From contig NZ_KQ758474.1 in assembly GCF_001456955.1 (NCBI RefSeq), positions 113,746 through 168,114 of the forward strand: a DNA stretch of 54,369 bases, written 5' to 3'. Below are positions 34,354 through 43,442 of this stretch, piece by piece; position 1 is the stretch's first letter, and every line of letters begins with the position of its first letter. This stretch comes from Microbacterium enclense. GTDB taxonomy: Bacteria; Actinomycetota; Actinomycetes; Actinomycetales; Microbacteriaceae. Both the position numbers and the translations under genes were made by a program. The notes under the pieces were generated by a model. The model made no database searches. It had not been told where the DNA came from and saw only the letters and a list, made by a program, of their open reading frames with translations.

Positions 34354-34692
34354 GCATGACTCCTGCAGAACGCGACGCTTCAAGGCCGCACCGCGCTGTC
34401 GCACCGGCTTCCGCAGGAGTTGTGCACGCCCCGGCCACCGCCCCGAACCGGTCCTGCTCCCGCACGACGGTGGGCGTCGCGTTCCGGAGCGGGTGCACAG
34501 CTCCTGAAGACCGGGGCCGCGGGGCGGCTCCGTCACTGCGGGCACTGAGATATGCAGGAGTCGTGCCCGGGAATCCTCGACACTCCCTGCACCGACATCG
34601 GCTGACGTGCTCGGAGACACCTCGACAGTCCCCGCGCCGATGTCGACGGGGCCGTGCCCGGGAACCCCTCGACACGTCCCGCACCGACGTGG
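34354..34692. repeat. Intergenic repeat cluster (locus E)
   Basis: Two inverted-repeat elements, GCATGACTCCTGC / GCAGGAGTTGTGC (34354-34366, 34413-34425) and GTGCACAGCTCCTG / GCAGGAGTCGTGC (about 34493-34506, 34553-34565), are of the same type as locus C. They are followed by three imperfect copies of CCTCGACA-TCCC-GC-CCGA at 34574-34599, 34619-34644 and 34667-34692. Just after the GH3 stop, GGTTGC/GCAACC and GGGCGGG arms (about 34311-34352) could act as a terminator. No gene in 34302-34784. Confidence 0.65.
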
Positions 34693-34745
34693 ACCGGAGT
34701 CGTGCGCGAGGAGGCTCCCCACGAGCTCCCGTACCGCATCCGCGT

Positions 34746-34751
34746 TAGCGT
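34746..34751 (+). promoter_or_regulatory. -10 box of the dNTPase gene
   Basis: TAGCGT, placing the transcript start near 34758 and leaving a short leader with GGAAGGA before the ATG at 34785. Confidence 0.5.
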
Positions 34752-34784
34752 GGACCCACGCCATCGACGCCGCGGAAGGATCCG

Positions 34785-36392
34785 ATGACACTGCACGACG
34801 AGACCGCTCCCCCGGCCACGGACTCGCGCCCCGCCGCATCAGCGCCCGGCACCGCATCAGCGCCCGGCACCGCATCAGCGCCCGGCACCGCGTCAGCGCC
34901 CGACGCCATCGTCGGCAACCCGGCATCCCGCATCCACCCCGATCGCGACGACGCCCGCGCCGATCCGTGGTCGATCGACCTGGAGCGCATCCAGTTCTCG
35001 CCGTACTTCTCGCGCCTATCGGCCGTGACCCAGGTCGTGTCGCCGTCGATCGGCGGAGCGCCCGTGCACAACCGCCTCACGCACACGCTCAAGGTCAGCG
35101 CGATCGCGCGCGTCGTCGCGCTGCAGCTCAACACCCGCTCGCGGCAGGCCGGCGAGGGCGACGTGTGCAACGCCACCGTCGTCGAGGCCGCCGCCTACGC
35201 GCACGATCTCGGCCACCCGCCCTTCGGGCACCTCGGCGAATCGACGCTCGACCGCCTCGCGCGCACCGAGCTGGGCCTCTCCGACGGCTTCGAGGGCAAC
35301 GCGCAGACCTACCGCATCCTCACCGCGCTCGATGTGGTCGAGGACGCCCCGCGCGGTCTGAACCTCACGGCGGCCGTGCGCGCCGCTTCGGCGAAGTATC
35401 CGTGGGCCCCGTCCGTCGAGGCGGCTGACGTCGAGCGGATCGGCCCGCCCCGTGGCATCCGTCGCTCCTCCGACGGGGCGTATCGCGTGCACAAGTACTC
35501 CGCCTACGACCTCGACCTCGCCGATCTCGACGCCGCCCGGGAGGGCGTGGATGCCGAGCCCCTGCGCCAGAGCATCGAGGGCGCCGTGATGGACCTCGCC
35601 GACGACATCGCGTACTCGGTGCACGACGTCGACGACTTCTATCGCGCCGGCATCCTGGATCACGCTCCCATCGCGGCCGAGTTCCGCGGCTGGCTCGATG
35701 ACGTGCTCGAGTGGCGCGAGCGCGACGACGCCGAGGTGCGCGCCGAGCTCGCTCCGGGCGCCGGTCTCGAGAGGTTGCGCCGCAAGATGCGCCGCGACGA
35801 CCCGTGGATCGCCGACGACGAGGCCTTCCTCGCCGCGGTGAGCGACGTGGATGCCGAGATGGTCACCGACCTGCTCGCCCGCCCCTTCGACGGCTCGCTG
35901 ACGGCGGAGCGCCGCCTCGCAGGCTTCACCGACCGGTGGATCCGTCGATTCCAGGAGTCGGCGCGCCTGCGTCCGCTCGACACCCCGCGCGCCGGGCCCG
36001 TCGTGCTGTCGCCATGGGCCTGGCACCACGTCGAGGTGCTGAAGTTCGTGCACAAGCGCTTCGTGCTGAGCCGCCCCGACCTGGCGATCCAGCAACGCGG
36101 CATGAGTCGCATCCTCGCCCGCTCGGTGCGGGCGCTGGGCGAATGGCTCGATGACGACCTCGACCGCGCCCGCACCCCGCGGCGCCTGCGCGAGCTCATC
36201 GCGCTCGCCCGCGAGCAGTACGCGGCCCTCCCCGGCGACCGTCGACCCTCGGATGCCGAAGCCGAGACGCTCGCGCGAAGCCGCGGGATCGTCGACTACG
36301 TGGCATCCCTCACCGATTCGCAGGCCTTCGCACTGTCGGAGGCGATCTCGGGCCGCGCCGACCGGCTGTGGGCGTTGGGGCAGCGGCTGTAG
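34785..36392 (+). CDS. dgt: Deoxyguanosinetriphosphate triphosphohydrolase family protein
   Basis: A 535-residue HD-domain dNTPase that removes triphosphate from dNTPs. Metal ligands: His in NRLTHTLKVSAIAR (about 99), His-Asp in AYAHDLGHPPFGHLGE (about 139) and Asp in DLADDIAYSVHDVDDFY (about 275). The first 45 residues are low-complexity, with four in-frame copies of the hexapeptide ASAPGT/ASAPDA from an 18-bp DNA repeat. GGAAGGA precedes the ATG. dNTPases of this type tune nucleotide pools and can restrict phage. Confidence 0.93.
   Translation: MTLHDETAPPATDSRPAASAPGTASAPGTASAPGTASAPDAIVGNPASRIHPDRDDARADPWSIDLERIQFSPYFSRLSAVTQVVSPSIGGAPVHNRLTHTLKVSAIARVVALQLNTRSRQAGEGDVCNATVVEAAAYAHDLGHPPFGHLGESTLDRLARTELGLSDGFEGNAQTYRILTALDVVEDAPRGLNLTAAVRAASAKYPWAPSVEAADVERIGPPRGIRRSSDGAYRVHKYSAYDLDLADLDAAREGVDAEPLRQSIEGAVMDLADDIAYSVHDVDDFYRAGILDHAPIAAEFRGWLDDVLEWRERDDAEVRAELAPGAGLERLRRKMRRDDPWIADDEAFLAAVSDVDAEMVTDLLARPFDGSLTAERRLAGFTDRWIRRFQESARLRPLDTPRAGPVVLSPWAWHHVEVLKFVHKRFVLSRPDLAIQQRGMSRILARSVRALGEWLDDDLDRARTPRRLRELIALAREQYAALPGDRRPSDAEAETLARSRGIVDYVASLTDSQAFALSEAISGRADRLWALGQRL
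34836..34907 (+). repeat. In-frame 18-bp tandem repeat (x4)
   Basis: GCATCAGCGCCCGGCACC repeated four times (34836-34853, -34871, -34889, -34907), the last copy diverged. It encodes ASAPGT near the dNTPase N-terminus. Slippage would change length without breaking the frame. Confidence 0.9.
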
Positions 36393-36410
36393 GCCGCCCT
36401 CCCCACCGTC

Positions 36411-36480
36411 GGTTCGGGGCGCGATCCGCCACTCGGGGCGGAGAAATCCCGCCCCGAACGGCCGAAGTCGCCCCGAATCC
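36411..36480. repeat. Nested hairpin element (locus F)
   Basis: Outer arms TTCGGGGCG (36413-36421) / CGCCCCGAA (36469-36477) enclose an inner perfect hairpin TCGGGGCGG (36433-36441) / CCGCCCCGA (36449-36457). It follows the dNTPase stop by about 20 bases and may end that transcript. Confidence 0.65.
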
Positions 36481-36556
36481 GCCCCTCCCGGCAGACCTGC
36501 GGTCCCGGCAGCGACGCGGCCTGGGCGCGAAGCGCTGCGCGGCGTAGCGTGGACGG

Positions 36557-37114
36557 ATGCTCCACGCCACCGACCCGCTGCCCGCGCGCCCGCGGCGCAT
36601 CGTCGTCGCCGGGGTTTCGGGCGTCGGCAAGACGACGCTGTCGGCGCGCATCGCCGAGGTGGTCGGCATCCCGCACGTCGAGATCGACGCGCTGTTCCAC
36701 GGTCGGGACTGGACGCCGCGGCCGGAGTTCCTCGACGACGTGCGCGCCTTCGTCGCGCGCGACGAGTGGGTCACGGAGTGGCAGTACGGCGGCGCGCGCC
36801 CGCTTCTGACCGCGCGCGCAGACCTCCTGGTCTGGCTCGATCTGCCGTTCGCGACCGTGACCCTGCCCCGCGTCGTCGCGCGGACGGTGCGGCGACGCAT
36901 GACGCGACAGCAACTGTGGAACGGCAACGTCGAGCCGCCGTTCCACACGTTCTTCACCGACCCCGAACACATCGTGCGCTGGTCGTTCTCGACGCGCAAC
37001 GTCTACCGCGACCGGGTCGCGGCCGTGCGCTCCGACCTGCCGGTGGTGCGCCTGCGCCGCCCGCGAGACGTCGAGCGGTGGGTGGACGGGTCTCTGAGGG
37101 ATGCCGTGCACTGA
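36557..37114 (+). CDS. P-loop NTPase, adenylate kinase-like
   Basis: A 185-residue kinase-like protein. Walker A is VVAGVSGVGKTTLSARIAEV, followed by IPHVEIDALFHGRDWTPRPE, the pattern of FlaR/topology-modulation and adenylate kinase-like proteins. RTVRRRMTRQQLWNGN resembles an arginine-rich lid. The substrate is unknown. ATG 36557 lies exactly six bases after TAGCGT (36545-36550), so the message is probably leaderless. Confidence 0.85.
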   Translation: MLHATDPLPARPRRIVVAGVSGVGKTTLSARIAEVVGIPHVEIDALFHGRDWTPRPEFLDDVRAFVARDEWVTEWQYGGARPLLTARADLLVWLDLPFATVTLPRVVARTVRRRMTRQQLWNGNVEPPFHTFFTDPEHIVRWSFSTRNVYRDRVAAVRSDLPVVRLRRPRDVERWVDGSLRDAVH

Positions 37115-37174
37115 GGGCCGGCCTCGACGTCTCCGGAACCACGGGCCACCAGCATCCGCGTGCGTCGCGCAGAA

Positions 37175-37200
37175 GGGCGGGCCCCCGGAGGAGCCCGCCC
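37175..37200. terminator. Bidirectional terminator hairpin
   Basis: GGGCGGGC (37175-37182) / GCCCGCCC (37193-37200) between two convergent genes. On the minus strand it is followed by CTTCTGC. Confidence 0.65.
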
Positions 37201-37219
37201 CTGCCGATGTGCGACGTGA

Positions 37220-37864
37220 TCAGCCGATGGCGTCCTCGAACAGCGAGAGCGTCAGGGTCGACGAGTACGACCCGGGAGCCACATCGGCGCCCGTCTTGAG
37301 GAAGAGCGACGCGTTCGCGGTCCACGACGTGCCGCCGGCGTCGACGAGGGCGGCCGAGTCGAAGGCGCCGTACAGCAGCTCCTGGTCGACCAGACCCACC
37401 GCGTTGGGGCCGCCGTCTTCGACGGTGTCAACCTGATCGCCTTCGAGCACGAGTCCGTCTCCGTCGTCGATGACGTCGGGGGTCCAGCCGAGGTGACCGG
37501 CACCGATGGCGGGCTGTCCGGCATCGCCGACGAAGTCGGTGGCCTGACCGAGCACGTACCACCAACGGTCGGCGCCGATGTCGTCGACGGCGCGGGTGTC
37601 GGTGACCGTCACGGTCGGCAGCGTGCCGTCGAACTGGCGGAGCAGGGCGTCACCCGAGGCGACCTCGGTCAGCGTCGCGCTCGTGCCCGCGACGGTCATG
37701 CTCAGCGAGCCCGGCGCGACCACGGGGGCGATGTCGACGTTCACGTCGACGTCGCTGTCGCCGAACTCGTCGGCGGCAAAGGCGGCACCGGCGGTACCGG
37801 CGAGCAGGAGGCCACCGACGGCGGCCACGGCGAGGCGGGCGGAGAGGCCCTGGGACGACTTCAT
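37220..37864 (-). CDS. Secreted protein of unknown function
   Basis: A 214-residue exported protein. Signal peptide: basic start, hydrophobic LAVAAVGGLLLAGTAGAAFA, probable cleavage after AFA. The mature part is beta-rich and acidic, with repeated VTVTDTRAVDD and a C-terminal SYSSTLTLSLFEDAIG reminiscent of WxL-like cell-wall-binding domains; RWWYVLGQATDFVGDAG is another conserved-looking block. No anchor motif follows, so it is probably secreted or loosely wall-bound. ATG 37864 is chosen to begin at the signal peptide. Confidence 0.75.
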   Translation of the reverse strand: MKSSQGLSARLAVAAVGGLLLAGTAGAAFAADEFGDSDVDVNVDIAPVVAPGSLSMTVAGTSATLTEVASGDALLRQFDGTLPTVTVTDTRAVDDIGADRWWYVLGQATDFVGDAGQPAIGAGHLGWTPDVIDDGDGLVLEGDQVDTVEDGGPNAVGLVDQELLYGAFDSAALVDAGGTSWTANASLFLKTGADVAPGSYSSTLTLSLFEDAIG

Positions 37865-37995
37865 GGTTGCTTCACTTTCCGACCGGCGCGGATGCCGGTC
37901 GCGACAGACGACCACCGGACTGTCCGGTCGTCGAAGAGGAGGGTTATCGGGCGCCCCTCGGCGCGGCGTGCCGTGTCGAGGGACCGGAGGGGGAT

Positions 37996-38032
37996 GCCTC
38001 CCGGTGCGGGCCCGGAGCCCGCACCGGGAGGC
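37996..38032 (-). terminator. Strong terminator after the GH43 gene
   Basis: A perfect 16-bp stem with a 5-nt loop (left arm 37996-38011 begins GCCTCCCGG, right arm 38017-38032), immediately past the GH43 stop on the minus strand. Confidence 0.85.
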
Positions 38033-38038
38033 GCAGGC

Positions 38039-40462
38039 TCAGCCGCAGGAGCGTGCCGGGTAGGCGGCGCTCACCTGGGATCCCACCTGCTGGCCGTCGA
38101 CCGTCGCGGTCGCGGTGACCGCGACCTCACCGGCGGCGAGGTCGACCTGACGGGTCGTGAACACGTGCGACGCGACCTTGCCGGCCGCGACCGAGGCGAA
38201 GGACTTCGTCCCGTAGGTCGAGGAGACCTCCACCGCGGCGGCGGTGTCGTCGTTGTTCGTCACCTGCACCGCGACGTACGCCTTGCCCGCGATGCACCGG
38301 ACCGACGCCGCGGCCGCGACGTCGAGCGACGGTGCCGCCTCGGCCTCGGTGAACGCGTACGTGTCGATCTCGAAGAGGTCGCCGGTCGGGCCGTTGAACG
38401 TGAAGTACACGTCCTGCGTTCCGGTGGCGCCCGCCAGGTCTGCCGACAGCTCGGTCCACTGACCGGCCTCGCCGGTGACGGGGATCGTCCCGAGGATCCG
38501 GCCGGTGGCGCTGCCGGAGCGCACGTCGATCGAACCGCCGGACTGCAGCGGCTTGACCTTGACGCTCACCTTGGCAGCGCCGTTCTCACCGAACGCCACC
38601 GACGACAGACCCGTCCAGTCGCCGTTGTCGATGTCCTTCACGACGAGGTTGGGCGCCGCGGCACCGAACTCCGCCGACCCGCCGTCGATCTTCGCGGTGG
38701 CGATGCCCTTGGTCCAGCCGAGGGTCTCCGCCTCGAAGGTGCGGAACGGGTTGAAGTCGCGCACCTGCTCGACACCGGCGTAGTCGCCGACGACCTGGTT
38801 GACGGTGCCGTCTTCCTTGAAGGTCAGCTCCTGCAGGTGAGCGCTGCGGTAGCCCTGCGTGGTGTTGCCGTTGATGCGCTTGTTGAGCGTGGGCGCGTGG
38901 TACGAGAAGTAGTACTTGCCCTCGTACTCGAACGCCGACTGGTGGTTGTTGCCACCGGTACCCGCACCGAAGAACTGCGACTGGTTCGGGAACATCACGC
39001 CGGCGTACGCCTCCTTGGGCCACGACATCGGGTCGTCCGAAATCATGTAGCCGATCTCGCCGCCACCGGGGTAGCCGGGCACGCGGGGCTGGTTGCCACC
39101 GAAGTCGTTGCCGCCGAAGTGCGACGAGTACGACAGGTAGTACTTCTCGCCGCGCTTGAACACCTGAGCCGCTTCGAAGGCGACGGGCGCGTCGACCACG
39201 GCCGCCGTGCCCTTGGTCGAGATCATGTCGTCGCCGAGCTCGATGACGCGGATGTTCTTGGGGTTGTTGAAGCGCTCCTCGGCCGGGAAGCTCGTCGAGG
39301 CCGGGCCGCCGCCGAAGAACAGGTACTGCTTGCCGTCGTCGTCGACCAGCGGAGCCGGGTCGAACAGCCAGTTGACGCCCTGCGCACCGGGAGTGCTGCT
39401 GTTGATGAGCGTGCTGGTGCGTTCGCTCGTCCAGGGGCCGAGCGGGGAGTCGCCGGTCACGACGTTGCTCGAGCCGCCGCCGTTGGCGTAGTAGAGGAAG
39501 AACTTCTCCTTGCCGTTGACGACCTTGCTCTCGATGCCCGGAGCCCACGAGTTGCCGGTGAAGGGGGCGATACCGTTCGGGCCCGCGACCTGGATCTCAC
39601 CGTGGTCGACCCAGTTGACGAGGTCGTCCGACGAGATCAGCGTGATCTGGTTGATCGCGCCGTAGTTGATCTGCGGAGAGATGCCGGTGTTGGAGTCGGG
39701 AGCGTAGCCCTGCGTGTCGTTCGTCATGTACATGTACACGCGGCCGTCGTGCACGAACCCGTAGCCGTCGGCACCGAACTTGTGGCCCATCAGCGGGTTG
39801 TGCTCGCCGGGGAGCTTGCCGACGACCTCGATGGTCTTCGACGGCGCTGCGGGCGGTGCCGCACCGACGAGGGAGACGTCGTCGACGGTGAAGTCCATGA
39901 GGTGGGTGGCCGGAGCGGCCGCCGCGTTCGCGGCCGAGGTCCACGGGGTCTCGACGAACAGGCGGGTCGTCGCGACGCTCTGGCCGGCGGGGATGGTGAA
40001 GGTGGAGTTGACGTAGCCCCACTCCCCGCGCGCCGGGGTGGCACTGCCGAGGTTGGTGTAGGTGCCGCCGCCGTAGTGCATCGTGACGAAGAACTGCTTC
40101 GTCGCGGGGCTTTCGGGGTTGTCGTACTTCACGCGCGCCTTGACCGTGTAGGTCTGGCCCGCCTGCAGCTTGCCCGACAGGTCTTGCATCGGCCCCGAGC
40201 CGGTGGTCTTGCGCTGCGTCACGCGGATCGCCTGCGACCCGGAGTAGGCGTCGGTCGTGGATGCCAGGGTGGCCCCGTCGGCTGCGTTGCCGTTGTTCGA
40301 GAACCACGACGTCGTGCCGTTCTCGAAGCCGCCGTTGGCGATGAGTTCTTCCTGCGCGGCGTTGGCGGGGGTGGTGACGGCGAAACCCGCCGCCAGCAGC
40401 ACCCCGGCCGCAGCCAGTGCGAGCGCCCGGAACGGGGTGCGTCGCGTGTGTGTTCGTTGCAC
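38039..40462 (-). CDS. Secreted glycoside hydrolase family 43 protein with carbohydrate-binding modules
   Basis: An 807-residue exported enzyme. The signal peptide is RTPFRALALAAAGVLLAAGF...ANA. A CBM4/9-like module (ANGGFENGTTSWFSNNGNAA, about 35-195) is followed by the GH43 five-bladed propeller (about 205-545) with candidate catalytic acids in KFGADGYGFVHDG, LFDPAPLVDDDG and FEAAQVFKRGEKYY. Then comes a CBM6-like module (FEAETLGWTKGIATAKIDGG) and a C-terminal beta domain ending AAYPARSCG. GH43 enzymes attack arabinan, xylan side chains or xylo-oligosaccharides. GTG 40462 is preceded by AAGGAGAG; longer frames lack a ribosome site. A LacI-type operator lies upstream at 40768. Confidence 0.9.
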   Translation of the reverse strand: MQRTHTRRTPFRALALAAAGVLLAAGFAVTTPANAAQEELIANGGFENGTTSWFSNNGNAADGATLASTTDAYSGSQAIRVTQRKTTGSGPMQDLSGKLQAGQTYTVKARVKYDNPESPATKQFFVTMHYGGGTYTNLGSATPARGEWGYVNSTFTIPAGQSVATTRLFVETPWTSAANAAAAPATHLMDFTVDDVSLVGAAPPAAPSKTIEVVGKLPGEHNPLMGHKFGADGYGFVHDGRVYMYMTNDTQGYAPDSNTGISPQINYGAINQITLISSDDLVNWVDHGEIQVAGPNGIAPFTGNSWAPGIESKVVNGKEKFFLYYANGGGSSNVVTGDSPLGPWTSERTSTLINSSTPGAQGVNWLFDPAPLVDDDGKQYLFFGGGPASTSFPAEERFNNPKNIRVIELGDDMISTKGTAAVVDAPVAFEAAQVFKRGEKYYLSYSSHFGGNDFGGNQPRVPGYPGGGEIGYMISDDPMSWPKEAYAGVMFPNQSQFFGAGTGGNNHQSAFEYEGKYYFSYHAPTLNKRINGNTTQGYRSAHLQELTFKEDGTVNQVVGDYAGVEQVRDFNPFRTFEAETLGWTKGIATAKIDGGSAEFGAAAPNLVVKDIDNGDWTGLSSVAFGENGAAKVSVKVKPLQSGGSIDVRSGSATGRILGTIPVTGEAGQWTELSADLAGATGTQDVYFTFNGPTGDLFEIDTYAFTEAEAAPSLDVAAAASVRCIAGKAYVAVQVTNNDDTAAAVEVSSTYGTKSFASVAAGKVASHVFTTRQVDLAAGEVAVTATATVDGQQVGSQVSAAYPARSCG

Positions 40463-40581
40463 GTTCTCTCTCCTTCGTCGGTGTGGGGAGTTCGTCGGCC
40501 CCGAGGAGCCGCCGGTCGTACCGGGGCCGGTGAGAGCCCGGACCCGGTAAGACGTCGTGGGGAGCAGTTCGTGGCCGCTCA

Positions 40582-40698
40582 TCAGCCGCAGGATCGCGCG
40601 TCGTACGACGTGCGGACCTCCGCGGCGAGGCCGAGGGCGGCGCCGGGGCGGAGGCGGAGGCGGCCACGCGGGGACGTCGTCGGGGAACGGTCGATCAT
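40582..40698 (-). pseudogene. Remnant of a second secreted GH43-like gene
   Basis: A 38-codon frame with an excellent AAAGGAG ribosome site before the ATG at 40698. It begins with a basic, signal-like stretch (SPRGRLRLRPGAALGLAA) and ends RTSYDARSCG, nearly the same C-terminus as the neighbouring GH43 protein (AAYPARSCG at its end). This looks like the two ends of a deleted paralogue joined in frame. It may still be translated as a short leader. Confidence 0.5.
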
Positions 40699-40767
40699 GT
40701 CACGGCTCCTTTGCCGGAAGAGATCGCTCCGGGATGGAGCGTCGCGCCCACGATCCGGGGGGGGGGT

Positions 40768-40779
40768 GTGAGCGCTAAC
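40768..40779. promoter_or_regulatory. LacI-family-like operator upstream of GH43
   Basis: GTGAGC|GCTAAC, a palindrome with one mismatch around the AGCGCT core typical of actinobacterial LacI-family operators, next to an AT-rich stretch (TTCCGATTAAGTTACC) likely to contain the promoter. The rest of the 40463-40989 gap holds the GH43 leader and the remnant frame. Confidence 0.6.
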
Positions 40780-40989
40780 TTCCGATTAAGTTACCTCTCA
40801 CCACAAATTCCCACAACGGATTCATAGGTCCGTCGCCGACCGGCATCGCACACTGTCCTGAGGCTGTCGCATTCCGTCCGAGCGCCGTGATCCGCCCTTC
40901 TGCGAGGCCGGATACCCACAGTTCCTCGCCGCCGCACGCCGGCGCGCAACCCCCTCGGAAGACTCGCCCCGCCGGGGTGCGATGTCGGC

Positions 40990-41754
40990 ATGAACCCGCC
41001 CACCGGCATCACTTCCCCCACCCGCGCACCTGTCGCTCGTGCCGCGGGATCCGCCCTGGCGCGCGCGTTCACGGTCGCGCAGCGATTGCGCAACCCGCGC
41101 CCGATCCACAGCCGGGGAGTCGTTCTCGGTGGAGAGATGCGGTGGCTGCAGGGCGCTCGGCCCGCCGGCCTCGCGTTCGTCGACGATGCCCCGACGCGAC
41201 CGGTCCCCGTCGTCGCGCGCCTCTCGCGCTCGATCGGCCTCCCCGCGCCGCTGCCCGATGTGATCGGCCTGGCCGTGAGGTTCGAGGTCGCGGGCCGACC
41301 CGCCGACATCGAGTTCGCCTCGACCGGCTGGAACGTGCCCCTGCGCTTCACCCTGCTCGCGCATCGCCGCGCGGAACGCGCGCGTCTCGGCATCCTGCTG
41401 CCCTATCGGGGCGACCGCGGTCCGGTCCTCCTCATCGCGCGCACGCGGTCGGGGCAGCCCCCGGCGACGGATCCACGCGAGCTCCCCACCCGCGACACCG
41501 CACCGTGGGTGCTGACGCTCGGTCACGCGACGGCATGGGGGCCGTGGCATCCGTTCGCCGAGCTCGAGGTGCGGCTCGACCCGGATCAAGCCGACGAAGG
41601 CCTGCGCTTCGACGCGATTCGCCACCCCGTCCCGGGTGCGCGCACCTACGCGTGGGTTCGGGCGGCGCGCCAGCCGTCGTACGTGCGCGTTCAGCCCGAC
41701 GACGCCCCGATCCGCATGCCGGCGACGCCTCAGCCCGCGGCGACGGGCACGTAG
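40990..41754 (+). CDS. Hypothetical protein
   Basis: A 254-residue protein with blocks RGVVLGGEMRWLQGAR, VVARLSRSIGLPAPLPDVIG and EFASTGWNVPLRFTLL. These recur in actinobacterial proteins labelled variously as phosphodiesterase or catalase-like, and I cannot assign a reaction. It has no signal or membrane segment. Its 3' end overlaps the convergent small gene at 41730 by 25 bases. Confidence 0.7.
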   Translation: MNPPTGITSPTRAPVARAAGSALARAFTVAQRLRNPRPIHSRGVVLGGEMRWLQGARPAGLAFVDDAPTRPVPVVARLSRSIGLPAPLPDVIGLAVRFEVAGRPADIEFASTGWNVPLRFTLLAHRRAERARLGILLPYRGDRGPVLLIARTRSGQPPATDPRELPTRDTAPWVLTLGHATAWGPWHPFAELEVRLDPDQADEGLRFDAIRHPVPGARTYAWVRAARQPSYVRVQPDDAPIRMPATPQPAATGT

Positions 41755-41879
41755 CGCGGCAGGCCGTCGACGTCTCCGTCGCGGACCCAGGTCATCCCCT
41801 CGGCCTCGATGAGGTCGTCGGCGGCATCGACGTCGACGTCGCGCTGGAGGGTGGGCGCGTGCAGGCGGATGCGAGTCAT
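41730..41879 (-). CDS. Small acidic hypothetical protein
   Basis: A 49-residue protein, strongly acidic (RDVDVDAADDLIEAEGMTWV). The ATG at 41879 lies six bases after TACGGT on the minus strand (41891-41886), the leaderless pattern. Overlap with the convergent gene and the exact spacing support it as a real gene despite its size. Function unknown. Confidence 0.55.
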   Translation of the reverse strand: MTRIRLHAPTLQRDVDVDAADDLIEAEGMTWVRDGDVDGLPRYVPVAAG

Positions 41880-41903
41880 GGCAGGACCGTACGGCGCGGC
41901 AGC

Positions 41904-42023
41904 GTGGACGCGCCAGGTGGTTGACGACGGCGGCCGGCCGCGGGCTGAGACGACCGGCATCCCGTCGACGCGCCGGGTGGCGGATCACGAGCGCCGGTCA
42001 CGGGCTGAGACCGCCGGCATCCC
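41904..42023. repeat. Two tandem 60-bp intergenic copies
   Basis: Two imperfect direct copies with a 60-bp period (41904-41963, 41964-42023), both containing GACGCGCC-GGTGG, CGGGCTGAGAC and CCGGCATCCC. They lie between the small gene's promoter and the xylulokinase stop. Confidence 0.75.
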
Positions 42024-42050
42024 CCTTACAAGATGCCGGCGGCCCCAGGT

Positions 42051-43442
42051 CTACTCTGCCGCACGCAGACCCGCGACGACGTCGTAGCGGTCGCGGATCG
42101 ACGGGCGGTGGTCGGGCTCGACGGCGCGCGTCGTGGCGACGGCCCAGTCGACGGGACCGCCCGCCAGCACACCGGCCGCCTGCCGCGCCGCGCCGAGGGC
42201 GACGTACTCCCCCGCGGCCGGCACGACGATCTCGGCGTCGAAGACCTGCGCGGCGATGCGGGCGACCGCGTCGTTGGCGGCCGCGCCGCCGATCAGCAGG
42301 ATGCGCCGCACCTCGACGCCCTGAGCCTGAATGGCCTCGAGCCCGACGGCCAGGCCGCTCAGCATCCCTTCGATCGCCGCGCGGGCGAGGTTCGGGCGGT
42401 TCGTGGATGCCAGGGTGAGCCCCGTCAGCGACGCCTGGGCGTGCGGCAGATTCGGCGTGCGCTCCCCCTCGAACCACGGCACGAGCACGACGCCGCCGGC
42501 GCCGGGCTCGGCCTCGAGGGCGAGAGCGCCCAGCTCGTCGTGCGTCACACCGAGGAGTCCGGCGACGGCGTCGAGCACACGGGCGGCGTTGAGGGTGGCC
42601 ACGAGCGGCAGGAACCTGCCCGTCGCATCGGCGAACCCGGCGACCGTGCCGGTGGTGTCATGGGTGGGCGCGTCGGCGACGGCGAACACCGTGCCGGAGG
42701 TGCCGAGCGACACCACGACGTCGCCCACGCCCGCGCCCAGCCCGAGCGCCGCGCCGGCGTTGTCTCCGGCGCCCGGCCCGACGACGGCGCCGCCGGGCAG
42801 GGTCCCCGCGCTCTGCCACGGGCCGAGGACGCGCGGCAGCACCGCGTCCTGGCCCAACGCGCGGCGGAAGAGGTCGAGGTCGTAGCCGTCGGCACCCCAG
42901 TACGCGGTGCCCGAGGCGTCGGAACGATCGGTGACGAGTTCGTCGAGCGCCGCATCGCCCGGGCCGAACCCGCGCAGACGCCAGGTGAGCCAGTCATGCG
43001 GCAGGGCGACGGCGGCGACCTTCGCGGCGTTGTCGGGCTCCGCATCCCGCAGCCACCGCAGCTTCGTGCCGGTGAACGAGGCGACCGGCACGGCACCGGT
43101 GCGCTCGGCGAAGGCGTCGGCGCCGACCTCGTCGATGAGGTCGCGGGCCGCCTGCGCGGAACGGGTGTCGTTCCACAGCAGGGCATCGCGGATGACGTTC
43201 CCCTCGGCATCCAGCACGACCATGCCGTGCTGCTGACCGGCGATCGACACCGCCGCGACGTCGTCGAGACCGCCCGCCTGGGCGATGGCATCCTGGAGCG
43301 CGCTCCACCACGCCTCGGGGTCTACCGAGGTGCCGGAGGGGTGCGACGCTCGCCCTTCGCGCACCACACGTCCGGTCTCGGCGTCGACCACGACGACCTT
43401 GCACGACTGCGTCGACGAATCGACTCCCATGACGAGCGCCAT
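42051..43442 (-). CDS. xylB: Xylulokinase
   Basis: A 463-residue FGGY-family kinase: D-xylulose plus ATP to xylulose 5-phosphate. The N-terminal phosphate loop is [30 protein letters not shown] is typical of xylulokinase, the catalytic Asp is expected within the central [18 protein letters not shown] block, and the ATP site includes [11 protein letters not shown] and [17 protein letters not shown] 43442 follows GAAGGG. It lies downstream of xylA on the same strand but 387 bp away, with a hairpin between, so it is probably transcribed separately. Confidence 0.94.
   Translation of the reverse strand: MALVMGVDSSTQSCKVVVVDAETGRVVREGRASHPSGTSVDPEAWWSALQDAIAQAGGLDDVAAVSIAGQQHGMVVLDAEGNVIRDALLWNDTRSAQAARDLIDEVGADAFAERTGAVPVASFTGTKLRWLRDAEPDNAAKVAAVALPHDWLTWRLRGFGPGDAALDELVTDRSDASGTAYWGADGYDLDLFRRALGQDAVLPRVLGPWQSAGTLPGGAVVGPGAGDNAGAALGLGAGVGDVVVSLGTSGTVFAVADAPTHDTTGTVAGFADATGRFLPLVATLNAARVLDAVAGLLGVTHDELGALALEAEPGAGGVVLVPWFEGERTPNLPHAQASLTGLTLASTNRPNLARAAIEGMLSGLAVGLEAIQAQGVEVRRILLIGGAAANDAVARIAAQVFDAEIVVPAAGEYVALGAARQAAGVLAGGPVDWAVATTRAVEPDHRPSIRDRYDVVAGLRAAE

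Noticed and set aside
34785..36392. dNTPase as part of a phage-defence island
   Set aside because: No other defence gene is nearby; a housekeeping nucleotide-pool role is simpler.
37493..40771. A 1092-codon plus-strand frame opposite the GH43 gene
   Set aside because: Antisense of a clear GH43 protein; His/Arg/Asp-rich composition is typical of a GC-rich shadow frame.
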